From contig NC_087084.1 in the NCBI RefSeq assembly GCF_026151205.1, positions 4,517,538 to 4,581,537 on the forward strand: a stretch of DNA of 64,000 bases. Reading direction: 5' to 3'. A program made the position numbers and the translations under genes. This document shows, piece by piece, positions 1-12,059 of the stretch (position 1 is its first letter; every line of letters starts with the position of its first letter). A model generated the notes under the pieces. It had not been told where the DNA came from. It saw only the letters and a program-made list of their open reading frames with translations, and searched no databases. The DNA comes from Bolinopsis microptera (taxonomy: Eukaryota; Ctenophora; Tentaculata; Lobata; Bolinopsidae).

Positions 1-3000
1 CCTGGGGCTCCGGGCTGGTTCACTGAAGGGTGTTATCAGTTATTACTCCAAAACGTTAAACTCGTTTGCATTTCTTGATCAAAAACTTAACCTAAATTTA
101 GTTTTGAGATAGGAAAATAAAATTAGTATCGCCCAATCAAACATTTTAAATAAACTCACTATTAAGTCCAGGTGTTCCAGGGTTGCCCCTGTCTCCACGA
201 ACTCCAGCTCTACCAGGGTTACCATCCCTACCAGGGAATCCATTTCTACCCGGACTGCCAGGCTCCCCAGCAAGACCTGCAGGTCCTGGGGATCCTCTTT
301 TACCAGGACTTCCCGGGTTTCCCTGATGGGTAAGCTGGTAAGGGAATGACAATAGAATGGACTACCAAGTAATAAAGTTCACCACATTGGATAAACGATA
401 AATCTGACCAACTCGAAGTATCGATTACAGAGTTCCATCATAATCTGTTAATCTATAAATTATCATCAGTCTGTTAAATCAGGACCGGCTCTCACTTACT
501 CGGAACCCTGGGTTTCCGTCAAATCCAGCATCTCCCATTTCTCCTTTACCAGCGTCACTCCCTGGGGTTCCTCGAGCACCGTCAAATCCAGGTCGTCCAC
601 TTCGTCCTGTGGCAATAGAATTGCTGAATTGTTAACACTATGTCAACAGTTTCCTTGTCAATTTGTTTAAAATAGGCAGTCTATCATGTACTAAAGTATG
701 TACTAAAGTATGTTCTAAAGTATGTACTAAAGTATGTACTAAAGTATGTACTAAAGTATGTACTAAAGTATGTACTAAAGTATGTACCTAAGATTATTGT
801 GAGACTCTGTATTGGTGTTCAATTTCAGAAAAAAAAAGTAATCGAGCTGGACGTGGTACTGAATACTAAAAGATTTTAATGTAACGGCCCCAATTCTAAC
901 CAGCTGAACTAACCAGGGTTTCCGTTTCTACCGTTATCTTCTCTGAGTCCCTTTCCTCCAGTTGATCCAGGAGATCCAGGAGTTCCGTCTTTGCCTGGTG
1001 TTCCGAACCCAGGGGCACCTGGGTCTCCTGCTGCACCTTTGTTACCAGGGCGTCCATTGGTTCCTCGTAACCCCTGATAATGTATTTGCTAAACAGCTTA
1101 TAAAACTTATTTCGTAAAAACTATATCGCGATCAGATTTATATTACAATATGCAGAGTCTCTCTAAGTTAGTCACCCAATATCTTTACTCTTCCACTCAT
1201 ATTTCCACTAATTAACTAATTAATTACGCCATGAAAACATATACAATTCTTACAGGGTTTCCAGGTGATCCATCCATGCCTGGTACTCCGTCCTCTCCTC
1301 TTACTCCTGCTTTACCAGGTGTTCCCACTGCAGTTTCTCCTGGTCTTCCTGCGTACCCGGCTCTGCCAGGGTAGCCTGGATTCCCATCAGCTCCAGCCAG
1401 TCCGGAAGTGCCATCTGCTCCGGGTATTCCTGGTTCTGATCCCAGCTTACCGGGAGTTCCTGGGTTACCTGGATATCCGCTTCGTCCTGGACTGCCGTTT
1501 CTTCCGTCGCGTCCATTTTCACCAGGCAGACCGTTAGTTCCGAAACCAGGGGTTCCCTGGAGGAAAAGTTAGGATATTAAAACAATCATTCTCCAACAAA
1601 ATGGGGTTTTTTTTAAACTTACCATATGTGAAATCTCAAATCTGGTAAAATGAAATGCTAGACTACAATGTACTTACTGGAGTTCCAGCATCTCCAATTT
1701 CTCCCTTGGTACCAGGTGTACCTGGACGCCCAGATTCTCCTCGGTAACCGGGTGTACCGGCCCTTCCTGGGTATCCATCTCTAGAGATTCCATCATAACC
1801 TGGGGGTCCAGGGGGTCCCTGAATGATGATGATAGTATTAATTTGATGTGCTCACTGTAAATTATAATGATTAAGAACTTACAGTAAAATTTAATCTAAT
1901 AAAAAGCAGTTATGTATGTAATAGAATTACTCACGGGAGGACCAGCGTCTCCACCGGCTGCTCTAGATCCTGGTCGACCTGGTAAACCAGGGTTACCAGC
2001 AGGTCCAGGTCCTAGCTCCAGCTTGTCACCAGGCTGTCCTGGGTTACCTGGTGTTCCTTCGGTTCCAGGATCTCCCTGTATTGGTGAAGGAGTTAATTTT
2101 TCGTTTACACAAGTGTTAGACACAACCGACTTTTTAAATTGGCTTTATACTAGTGTAATTACAAGGTATAATGGGGTGAATAGCTAATGAAATACAGAAT
2201 AGAATTGAACTAACCCGGAGGCCAGCTCTGCCAGGGAAGCCACGTCCAGGATATCCAGGATTTCCAGGCTTTCCAGGAATAACGGTCTTTTGTCCCCTTT
2301 CTCCTTTTGCTCCAGAGGTTCCTGGTGTTCCCGGGGTCCCTGGAAGTCCTCTGTTTCCCTGATAGTTTTAATCAGTTAATTTCTATTTCATACTCGGGAA
2401 CTAAGGTGATTGGAGTCATTTAAGGGTTGTATGATCGTGACGACAAAAAGTACTGAATAATGTCCTTTACAGTTATGTTACTCAATATGCTTCATGTACT
2501 CACAGCATATCCAGGTCGACCAGCAAGTCCATCTCGTCCGGGGTTTCCGTCTCTTCCGGGATCACCATTAGTACCTTCAGTTCCTTGTGTACCCTGTAAG
2601 TGGAGATTGAGAATTGGATAGGTATTTCCCCGTTAAGCTGGGGATTTTCATGACAAAGTGTTAGATTTGGTACAAGAAAACTACGAGCACAGTTTTATTT
2701 GCATACTATAAAGGAGATGAACTTAATTAACTAATGCACCAACCGGTTCACCACGGTCTCCCCTTGCTCCACGGGTTCCGGCCATGTTACGTCCTGCATC
2801 TCCATCTAGTCCTGGACATCCCGGTGACCCTGGTTGTCCTGGTGACCCTGATTTTCCTGTGCTTCCTGCGTCTCCTGCATAATAATTATTATTATCAAAA
2901 AATCATGGGAAATGAAAATTAAAGTTACATTTACTTCATTATTCCCTCAAGAAGCTGAATAGGATACTGGGGTATCAATAAGAGCTGCAAATCCTCTGGT

Positions 3001-3447
3001 TAAAGAGGCGAGGCCTAAAGCAAGCTGCCAAAAGTCTATTATTTCTCAATAAACCAAGTCACTAAATCTTACATACCTCTGTATCCAGGTCGGCCAGGAT
3101 ATCCGTTTCTTCCCGGAAGTCCGGCGTTACCCATATCTCCTACTTCACCCGGTGTACCGTCCGTTCCTCCGTTACCAGGCAATCCTGTACATTTAAGAGG
3201 GTCATTTAAATGTTAGGCTGATAACCGTAAATATATATTAGCCGCGTCTCCTACGAGACTTTCTACTATACTTTTAAAAAATGCTTGATATTAATATTCT
3301 ATTCAGCTATTTAGTAAACTTTTAGAAAGTTTATAAACTTTCTATAAATAGAATCAGTTTAAACCGGCTCATACCTGGACTACCGGGGTTTCCATCAGTT
3401 CCAGGAATACCATTTGCTCCTCTGTCACCACCAAGTCCTGGTCGACC
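1..3447 (-). CDS. Type IV-like collagen, 3'-ward exon cluster (12 exons, incomplete at both ends)
   Basis: Minus-strand Gly-X-Y exons in transcript order: 3447-3375, 3184-3077, 2874-2744, 2593-2504, 2358-2215, 2075-1935, 1818-1678, 1556-1254, 1073-914, 606-500, 322-160, 22-<1. Each has a GT donor and AG acceptor except the 5' end of the first, and all phases chain (exons end after a full codon or after the first G of Gly), giving about 527 residues without a stop. The triplet pattern is broken by short interruptions ([40 protein letters not shown]), which suits type IV or another network collagen rather than a fibrillar one. One helix cysteine is present (GCPG, exon 2874-2744). The C-terminal NC1 domain would lie left of base 1. 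Family role: extracellular basement-membrane network. Class inferred; helix certain. Confidence 0.85.
160..322 (-). CDS. Collagen exon with a Gly-X-Y break at its 3' junction
   Basis: Open from an AG acceptor (ctg at 323-325) to a GTGAG donor (155-159). It begins [16 protein letters not shown] and ends with phase 1 'A'. Joined to the next exon (starting at base 22 with TG) it reads GLNMNQPGAPG, a helix interruption spanning the splice junction. Confidence 0.85.
686..786. repeat. 12-bp tandem repeat in a collagen intron
   Basis: About eight copies of actaaagtatgt, one with a single substitution (ttctaaag), between collagen exons 914-1073 and 500-606. It accounts for most of this intron. Confidence 0.9.
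914..1073 (-). CDS. Collagen exon with the GLREDNG interruption
   Basis: Acceptor at 1074-1076 and GTTAGT donor at 908-913; 160 bp, ending in phase 1 (G) to match the GA start of exon 606-500. Near its 3' end the triplet rhythm fails at [10 protein letters not shown]. Confidence 0.85.
1254..1556 (-). CDS. Longest collagen exon (101 codons)
   Basis: 303 bp in phase 0 at both ends, donor GTAAG at 1249-1253. It carries two interruptions, GSEPG and GETAVG. Its length is unlike the 54/108-bp exons of fibrillar collagen genes, which supports a non-fibrillar class. Confidence 0.88.
2744..2874 (-). CDS. Collagen exon with a helix cysteine (GCPG)
   Basis: 131 bp, phase 1 start (GA) and phase 0 end; donor GTTGGT at 2738-2743 is unusual but is the only one that keeps frame. 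It contains GCPG and a GRNMAG interruption. Cysteines inside the helix occur in type IV collagens, where they cross-link or form loops. Confidence 0.78.
3375..3447 (-). CDS. Collagen exon lacking its splice acceptor at a satellite junction
   Basis: The 3' end is normal (phase 1 G, then donor GTATGAG at 3368-3374) and the reading [10 protein letters not shown] is good helix. By the phase rule of this gene the exon should open with the Gly codon at 3447-3445, but no AG precedes it; two bases further the palindromic satellite begins (3449). The exon is therefore truncated, or its upstream side has been replaced by rearrangement or misassembly. Confidence 0.75.
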
Positions 3448-3448
3448 G

Positions 3449-3910
3449 GCACGGCACCTTTCGAATGTCGCTATCTAGCGCTATCTAGCGCTATCTAGCG
3501 CTATCTAGCGCTATATGACGCTATATGACGCTATATGACGCTACGCTAGATGACGCTAGATGACGCTAGATGACGCTAAGCACGCAGCACTGACGCCAGG
3601 CGACAGATAGCGCTATTTTCATAAAAATTCTAGGGACGACATCTAGCGTCATCTAGCGTCATATGTTGCCGCGACATCTGACGCTATCTGACGCCATCTA
3701 GCGATATCTGACGTCATCTGACGACATCTGTCGCGACGACATCTGACGCAGGCGACATCAAGCGCTGGATAGCGGGATAAGTCAGTTTACGACAGTTCAC
3801 GCTATCTAGCGCTATAAAGCGCCAGATAGCGCTATATAGCGTCAGATGTCGTTGCGACATATAGCGCTAGATAGCGTTAGATAGCGCTAAATAGCGTTAG
3901 ATATATAGCA
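3449..3910. repeat. Palindromic decamer satellite, left arm
   Basis: Array of variants of gctatctagc / gctagatagc, with gctagatgac and gacatctgac derivatives. The first part (3449 to about 3632, including the tract around 3571-3605 and gctattttcataaaa) recurs in reverse complement at about 37472-37654. The basic monomer is close to self-complementary, so the array can form hairpins. Confidence 0.9.
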
Positions 3911-3950
3911 CAAGATATCATATCCTATCACAGTAACAGTAATCCTAACT

Positions 3951-4645
<695 letters not shown>

Positions 4646-6014
4646 GGGTGGTAGAGGGTGGTAGAGGGTGGTAGAGGGTGGTAGAGGGTGGTAGAGGGTG
4701 GTAGAGGGTGGTAGAGGGTGGTAGAGGGTGGTAGAGGGTGGTAGAGGGTGGTAGAGGGTGGTAGAGGGTGGTAGAGGGTGGTAGAGGGTGGTAGAGGGTG
4801 GTAGAGGGTGGTAGAGGGTGGTAGTGCAGGTGGTAGAGGGTGGTAGAGGGTGGTAGAGGGTGGTAGAGGGTGGTAGAGGGTGGTAGAGGGTGGTAGAGGG
4901 TGGTAGAGGGTGGTAGAGGGTGGTAGAGGGTGGTAGAGGGTGGTAGAGGGTGGTAGAGGGTGGTAGTGCAGGTGGTAGAGGGTGGTAGTGCAGGTGGTAG
5001 AGGGTGGTAGTGCAGGTGGTAGAGGGTGGTAGTGCAGGTGGTAGAGGGTGGTAGTGCAGGTGGTAGAGGGTGGTAGTGCAGGTGGTAGAAGGTGGTAGAG
5101 GGTGGTAGTGCAGGTGGTAGAGGGTGGTAGTGCAGGTGGTAGAGGGTGGTAGAGGGTGGTAGTGCAGGTGGTAGAGGGTGGTAGTGCAGGTAGTAGAGGG
5201 TGGTAGAGGGTGGTAGTGCAGGTGGTAGAGGGTGGTAGTGCAGGTGGTAGAGGGTGGTAGTGCAGGTGGTAGAGGGTGGTAGTGCAGGTGGTAGAGGGTG
5301 GTAGTGCAGGTGGTAGAGGGTGGTAGTGCAGGTGGTAGAGGGTGGTAGTGCAGGTGGTAGAGGGTGGTAGAGGGTGGTAGTGCAGGTGGTAGAGGGTGGT
5401 AGTGCAGGTGGTAGAGGGTGGTAGAGGGTGGTAGTGCAGGTGGTAGAGGGTGGTAGTGCAGGTGGTAGAGGGTGGTAGAGGGTGGTAGTGCAGGTGGTAG
5501 AGGGTGGTAGTGCAGGTGGTAGAGGGTGGTAGTGCAGGTGGTAGAGGGTGGTAGTGCAGGTGGTAGAGGGTGGTAGAGGGTGGTAGTGCAGGTGGTAGAG
5601 GGTGGTAGTGCAGGTGGTAGAGGGTGGTAGTGCAGGTGGTAGAGGGTGGTAGTGCAGGTGGTAGAGGGTGGTAGTGCAGGTGGTAGAGGGTGGTAGTGCA
5701 GGTGGTAGAGGGTGGTAGAGGGTGGTAGTGCAGGTGGTAGAGGGTGGTAGAGGGTGGTAGAGGGTGGTAGAGGGTGGTAGAGGGTGGTAGAGGGTGGTAG
5801 AGGGTGGTAGAGGGTGGTAGTGCAGGTGGTAGTGCAGGTGGTAGTGCAGGTGGTAGAGGGTGGTAGTGCAGGTGGTAGAGGGTGGTAGTGCAGGTGGTAG
5901 AGGGTGGTAGTGCAGGTGGTAGAGGGTGGTAGTGTAGGTGGTAGAGGGTGGTAGTGCAGGTGGTAGAGGGTGGTAGTGCAGGTGGTAGAGGGTGGTAGTG
6001 CAGGTGGTAGAAGG
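4646..6014. repeat. G-rich minisatellite (10-bp and 12-bp units)
   Basis: The first part is pure gtagagggtg (10 bp). From about 4825 on, a 12-bp unit gtagtgcaggtg is mixed in, and a 22-bp higher-order unit of the two dominates to about 6014. The plus strand carries regularly spaced GG/GGG runs. Simple polymers flank it on both sides of the (GT)n block. Confidence 0.97.
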
Positions 6015-6879
6015 CGTAGGTTTTATTGGGAAGGTGTTGAGGGCGATGACGGCGAGCTCGAATTATTAATAGATGCGTTCCAAAGGAAGAGACGTAGCGG
6101 CATATTTACATGATGAGACGTATAATAACCGTATAACGGCATTATATTTATATGTTGAGGTTTGTTTAAAGATTATGATCAAAACTATTTTGAGGCTTAA
6201 GCTTAGCATACGCTGCAGTGTGGTTCGATCACATAACTTGTTAGGAGATGTATATTTGGCTGGCAGAGCTAGAAGGTCAAAGTTAGACCTTCGAAATAAA
6301 ACGACGTGTCTCACTGACATTTAACACGGAAATATGACGAAAACAAAACCTGAAAATGGTCTTTGAATGATTATAAACAAAAGTCAGTTTAAACATTGTA
6401 GACTGTACAATTAGTTAAACAGATTTCAACGCCAAGATGTAACTAATTATTTGGCGATGAGCAATATTTTCAGAGAAAAACAACGGCCATTTCAAAGTGA
6501 CAAATGATTGGTTCAACGAAAAAATAATATCTCGTGAACATATTTACCAACGACATACAACATTTCTATAACACCTTGCATTTTCGTACGAAAGTATGAA
6601 CAACTCCAGCACTCCCAAGTGACCAATATACAGCTTTGGTTAAACAACAGACTTCTTAAAGTAAAGGGGGTAGGTCTTAACGGAAAGAAGCCAGTGTAGA
6701 AGGTGTGCAAATGGAGTTTACGACATTTCAGCTCCACTCTTCATATCACAAAATTTGGCACGATATCTGTAAACCTAAGACATAGCTTTACTCGTAAAGG
6801 TGGCCATCTTCTTATTGAAAACGGCGAGGGGTTAAATGTTCGGTGTCCGGGATCACATGCAACTGTAAATTGTGGTGAT
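6015..6879. other. Unassigned spacer
   Basis: Only short frames open on both strands at once (about 6070-6320), with no recognisable motif. I see no gene here. Confidence 0.5.
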
Positions 6880-6999
6880 AGGTACTGGAAATGATGGAGG
6901 AATATAGATTAAAGTAGATAGGTACTGGAAAATGATGGAGGAATATAGATTAAAGTAGATAGGTACTGGAAAATGATGGAGGAATATAGATTAAAGTTG
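6880..6999. repeat. 41-42-bp tandem repeat, three copies
   Basis: Unit starts taggtactggaaaatgatgg and runs through aggaatatagattaaagtaga; the first copy lacks one a. Confidence 0.9.
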
Positions 7000-7431
7000 T
7001 AATTAAGATCAAGAATATGTCTAGTTAAAGAGTATTTAAACGAAAGGATCGGTAAGTTCGAAACTGGACGTTCTAACACGATTATAGTTAAAATCCTGAT
7101 CAGGTGTCAATTAGTTTAACCGGATACTAATTACTAATAGTTGGATAATATCCGGTCGGATACTAAGTCGGATACTAAGTCTTTTATATTTCGCCTGCAA
7201 AGTAAAAGCCGCACTTGGATCAAAATACCACGTCAAGTATATGCATTATGCATTTGAACCTAGAGTTTAAGTATCTTTAAACTTAACTACATCGAGCAAC
7301 GAAACAAAACCAGCTAAATAACAGTTATCTGCTGCATCAAAACAGCTCAGTATACCCAATCTGCACACCAACTACACACATTTATCCAGCTCCTCCTGCT
7401 CTGTGGCATCACCAAGTAATGTCAACGGGCG
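7000..7431. other. Unassigned spacer
   Basis: AT-rich sequence with a local cggatactaa/ccggatacta duplication near 7110-7180. Nothing else recognised. Confidence 0.4.
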
Positions 7432-7560
7432 CTGGCCAATCACCACGCTCTCTGAGGGGCACGTGATGTGTATAAACCAATCAGATGAGAGGGAGAGACA
7501 GCAAGTGACCAACGAGGGAGATCTGCCTCTACGTGGGGTCTATAAGGTCCTAGCGTACAA
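7432..7560 (+). promoter_or_regulatory. Possible promoter-like cluster
   Basis: In about 110 bp there are CCAAT (7436-7440), CACGTG (7460-7465), tataaaccaat (7471-7481) and gtctataagg near 7538-7547. No convincing coding exon follows on the plus strand, so this is compositional evidence only. Confidence 0.25.
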
Positions 7561-7867
7561 ACTGGTGTTTGTTGTATAGGTGGGAACTTTGGGCGATCCA
7601 AAATATTCATAACCGTGGCAATAACATAAATAAATAATAATAACATGAATAAATTAAGAAAGAAAAAATAAGTCGAGGAAAGGAGACTTATGTTTTAAAA
7701 CTGTACATGCAGTTGTTGAACGTTTACCATATCGCATAAGGATGTCTTAAAATTATCCCACACTAAAAGACTCAACTCTGTCTCAATAAGAACCGTAAAT
7801 TTAATTCTGACACTAAACATGACCGCAACACCTAAACAATAAAACCTATTTTAATTTTAAAACAACG

Positions 7868-7945
7868 TCGTAAAATACTTCGAGAACATAAAATACTTCG
7901 AAAACATAAAATACTTCGAGAACATAAAATACTTCGAAATCTGAT
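7868..7945. repeat. 18-bp tandem repeat, four copies
   Basis: Unit ataaaatacttcgagaac with a g/a variant in alternate copies. Confidence 0.85.
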
Positions 7946-9080
7946 CCAATTTCTCAGAAGATTACAGGAATAGAAGGTGTTTTAATAGATTAGAGGGAAG
8001 AATGGTAAAGACTCTTGTTTCAGACTCTTGATACTTTATTAGTTATTACCACTACTAAATACACATTCTTAACTTCACACGAATGGTCTTTAACCACGTT
8101 TAATGTAACTACTTTTGAAAGCATAGCTATTAGCTATTAACAAGTAGGTACAATTCATCATGATCAGCCAGCCGGAAGCTTTGGGTAAAATGTAGAATGA
8201 GCCCCTTGACATTATCAAGACATTTAAGGCAACCGGTTAAAAATCGAAATTTCACTTTACTATTTACGTAACTTCGTAAAATGGAAACACGCCCTAGGCT
8301 GCAACATTAGGATTGAAGACCTATCGCACTACAATTCAAGCTCATGAACAGGTAAAATAAAGTATAATTTGAATTGAAGGCTGCCAGACCGTCACTAAAT
8401 TATCCACTGAATCAATAGCAAAGATTCGACAATCTGAATAGTCTAATTGGATGGATACATGACGACTGACAGTTGACAACTAATGATTTTCAGAAGTCAG
8501 GCCTGCACAACTACATTGAGCTTATCAGTTACCAGTAACTTTCTTTACAGTATGAAATGATCCATTGAATCTCTCTCAAAGGTTTGGCAATCCAAATCTC
8601 TTTCATTCGTCGTATCGCAGGAAAATGAACGAAAAGATGGCGATAAAACAATTATTGTTGTGCTGAAGCCAGCAACATGTACAATGTGCAACTACATTAA
8701 ATATGAGGAGCTTAACAACTATACACATGTCTCGACTAAACGTCTGATGAATATTTGCATAAAATATAATATCGGAATTGATAAAAGTTTAATAATTATA
8801 AAGTAATTGATGTTAATCGTTTCATGCGCGAAGTATCAACGGTTTATTTCGTGCTTGACTTGGTCCAATGTTCCGCTTTGATGAACACGCTGACATAGGA
8901 TGGTATTGAAACACAAATGCCGGAGAGGCCATACTAAGTACGGTGACATTTTAAGCTCCGGCTCAAAATGGTTGATCACACATTGCCAGTCCCCTCGGTC
9001 TCCATGTAGACAGTAAGTTTACTTGCTACAGAGTGGGCGACGTGTGGTCAACCAATTTGGAGCTCACAATGTTCCCTCAC
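7946..9080. other. Unassigned spacer
   Basis: No open frame with family signature, no TIR pair and no tandem array seen on either strand. Confidence 0.4.
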
Positions 9081-9257
9081 ACACCAGTTGATTAACAGTA
9101 ACACCTTATAATCCGTACCATACAAATTAATTACACACCAGCTGATTAACAGTAACACCTTATAATCCGTACCATACAAATTAATTATGATAGTTTGTGC
9201 AGTGATTAATTATGATAGTTTGTGCAGTGATTAATTATGTTAGTTTGTGCAGTGATG
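9081..9257. repeat. Two adjoining small tandem repeats
   Basis: A roughly 52-bp unit (cagttgattaacagtaacac...) occurs twice, followed directly by a 27-bp unit ending tagtttgtgcagtgattaat occurring three times. Confidence 0.85.
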
Positions 9258-10812
9258 GGTGCCTTAAATCCTGGTTTAATCGCTGCTCTGCAGCTGTTAT
9301 AGTGTTATTTGTTCTACGTTTTAGCAGCACATAGTTATTTCGTATTTAGTCCCATGGATACTGATTTGATTTATTAAATGTAACTGATTTACTAATGAAG
9401 TGCATTTAGTGTTGTTGTTATTAGTTTAAAACGTTAATTATGAATTACAAATTTATCACATTTATTGGATGAAAATGAATGTGAATGTGTCAGTTTCAAA
9501 TATTTTCAAGCAAACTTTCAGTAAAAGCTCCGCTTTTCAATAATCAATCATAGAAAGTTAACAAATCGAATCACTTCGACTTAGTATAACCTAAACCAGT
9601 AACACAACAAAAATGTGCTAAAGTTTTAAGCTGTAATTAATAAGACTTCAGGTTAAGACGTTGGTTTTATTTTTATTAAACTCTTCAAAAAGACCTTAAG
9701 GCTTAATCACATCAATAAACTCGACAATAATCAACCTGTAAAAAGCGACAGAACTGAACACAACTCAATACTTATGCTATTAATACCGAACATCTAGCTG
9801 CCACAATCTGAGACCCTATTGTACTGACGTGCTGTACGGGGCTAGCTGCTAATTGCATTCTTTACTTCCTGTGACAACAGATAAAAGGCAGGATCTGCGT
9901 CAAACTTATAGAACATACGATCTTAAAGTTACACCCAAATAAGGGCATTACTCCAAACCACACCACGAGGTTTTGGTCTTTATCAAACTACAAATATTAC
10001 AAATATAACTGTGACACACACTTTCTATTCACACACTTTCTATTCATACCCTTTCTATTCATACCAATCAAACACCGAATAATAGTAATATTACAGTCTG
10101 ATAGGAATAAAGTTCAACTCCTTTTAAAAAGTTGAAAACAACGTATATCACTCTGTAAGGTACAAGTGAGCTGTGCTACGTTTATATGCTCACGACTAGC
10201 TGTTTGGCTACATCAATCCCCTCACCGACCAAACTACACTTACATCTGCTCATATTTACATCTCAGCTCCGGGATATGCAACTGGTTAAAATCCTACCGG
10301 ACTACTATAGTTACACGTCAACTTCAAGTCTACTACCCTAGTCGTAGGTGACTTGATTCTGACTTGACTGCAAATTACATCATGTAATTGTAACAATCTT
10401 AACACATTGCACAATGTACTATTGTATGAGCCCATAATATTTATAACTTTCGGCTGGATAACATGCCACAAAAAGAAATGCGGCCAGTCTGGCCATCTTG
10501 TTCTGAGGATTTGCGGCTCCTTTATAATATTTGATGTTGTAACAAAATAACGTCTTGACAGGTTTAGCACAGGGCCGACACGAGTATAATTAAACCAGCT
10601 GTTAGTCTGTGCTGTATAGACTTAGAGCCACAAATCTAATTGAAACACCAATTATAACAGTTTTTGGAATTGTTATCTTATATAGTGGGCCGGTAGATTA
10701 AGTTGACATTTTTAGGTGGCTGTGGAAATCGTGGAAATGTATAACTGATTTTAAAAGCCGGAATATTAATTTCAAATCAACGGAACCAACGAAATGATTT
10801 AAATCACGGCAA
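9258..10812. other. Unassigned spacer
   Basis: Short imperfect repeat cactttctattca x3 near 10018-10065. Frames on both strands at 10166-10570 lack any recognisable motif. No gene seen. Confidence 0.4.
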
Positions 10813-11639
10813 TACCTTATCGGACCTTATTTGGACGGACATTACTTGAACGCTGGAGGCCCTAGCGTTTACGTTAATGTCCGTTCAAATAAAGTCCGTT
10901 CGATTAATGTCCGTCCAAGTTAAAGTCCGTTGAAATTTTTTCAAAAATGTTTCCATTTCGAACTTTTTGTCCAGAATATGACAACATTTTAATTTCAGTC
11001 AATTTCAATTGCTATCATTAGACTAAACTATATCGTTGAATCAATAAAAACAAGGTATCATAAAATTTTAACAATCTGAATTGTAAATATCACATTATTG
11101 CATGATCACTTGAAGTTGATCTTCGGCTTCTTCTACCTCATTTTGTCTTACAACTGGTTGTCTGTCCAACTCGTAGTCGTACCGGGCAATGAACGATCCC
11201 AACTGCTCTACTAGAGAGATACTTGAATGCCTAAAGTACAGCTTAAGCTTTATCTCTAGCTCCCCACTTGGTATAGGCGACCTTCGGTGGCTTATGTCAG
11301 CTACGATACCTTCTACCATACCACCCATCTCGATAAAGTAGAAGACAAACCGGGATATCTCCCTGCACGAAAACCCATTTGATGAAGATGATATGTGATA
11401 TTAGATAATGATCATGTACACATATTTTAACATTTTTACTTATTATAGACTGCTTTTTTTGCTTAGTGTATGAAAAATGGATTTAAAAATCATTTGCTAA
11501 AATTAAAAAAACGTCCAAAAAAAGTTGAAAAAAATTCGGATTTTGTATGGTTTTGATTGCCTTCTAGCGTTCATATTAATGTCCGTTCATAATTATGTCC
11601 GTTCAAGTAATGTCCGTCCAAATAAGGTCCGATAAGGTA
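10813..11639. mobile_element. TIR transposable element, 827 bp, possible TA target
   Basis: Near-perfect 40-bp terminal inverted repeats: 10813-10852 (taccttatcggaccttattt...) and 11600-11639. Subterminal tgtccgtccaa / tgtccgttcaa motifs recur inside each end. A TA at each boundary allows a TA target duplication as in Tc1/mariner, but no longer duplication is visible. The interior is largely non-coding apart from one minus-strand frame (next entry). No transposase is recognised, so the element is non-autonomous. Confidence 0.8.
11095..11373 (-). CDS. Open frame inside the TIR element, function unknown
   Basis: Minus-strand frame ending at a stop at 11095. The ATG-bounded part (11328-11095) encodes 77 aa; the frame stays open further upstream to about 11373, where FVFYFIEMGGMVEGIVAD is read and a gtgcag acceptor-like site occurs, so it may be a captured exon. 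The C-terminus is acidic/Gln-rich (VEEAEDQLQVIMQ). I do not recognise a family, and it may be chance. Confidence 0.25.
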   Translation of the reverse strand, partial: FSCREISRFVFYFIEMGGMVEGIVADISHRRSPIPSGELEIKLKLYFRHSSISLVEQLGSFIARYDYELDRQPVVRQNEVEEAEDQLQVIMQ

Positions 11640-12059
11640 AGTGAAAAATACAGCCGGTATCTGCTCACACCGGTACACGCATGATTCTAAATCTGGCGTA
11701 TTGAGTTACAATGTTGCACATTTTAATATGAGGAGGGGACGAGGCCTACTAGCTGTTGAGGGTAAGTTTAGCAGTTATCTTAATATAGGTGGACCAGGGG
11801 TGGTATCTCATTTACAGTAATTGTTACTCAGTTACTGTTACTGAGATAATATCCTTACCAACTGTCAGTAACACTGTTATGACTACGTGGCAGATGCTGG
11901 TTACTGATAACGTTAAAATATTGCACACTGCGAGTTTTAATGACCTAAATCTTCAATTTAGATAAAATTTTTTTTTTACAAAGAAAAAACGTTGCCAACA
12001 ATACAACACACCCGACGAGATTTAACAAAAAAAACGTTAGCACTAGACATGGACATCGA
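11640..12059. other. Unassigned spacer
   Basis: Contains a ttactg-rich stretch near 11815-11920. No gene seen. Confidence 0.4.

Noticed and set aside
1265-1537. Plus-strand and other-frame ORFs over collagen exons (also at 1912-2187, 2734-2922, 37959-38153, 41943-42543)
   Set aside because: Shadows of the minus-strand Gly-X-Y exons; the real frame has splice sites and glycine periodicity.
4646-6014. Possible CRISPR-like array
   Set aside because: Units are contiguous 10/12-bp repeats with no unique spacers, in an animal genome.
6223-6240. ggttcgatcaca resembling a tRNA T-loop
   Set aside because: No matching acceptor stem, D-arm or A-box at the required distance on either strand.
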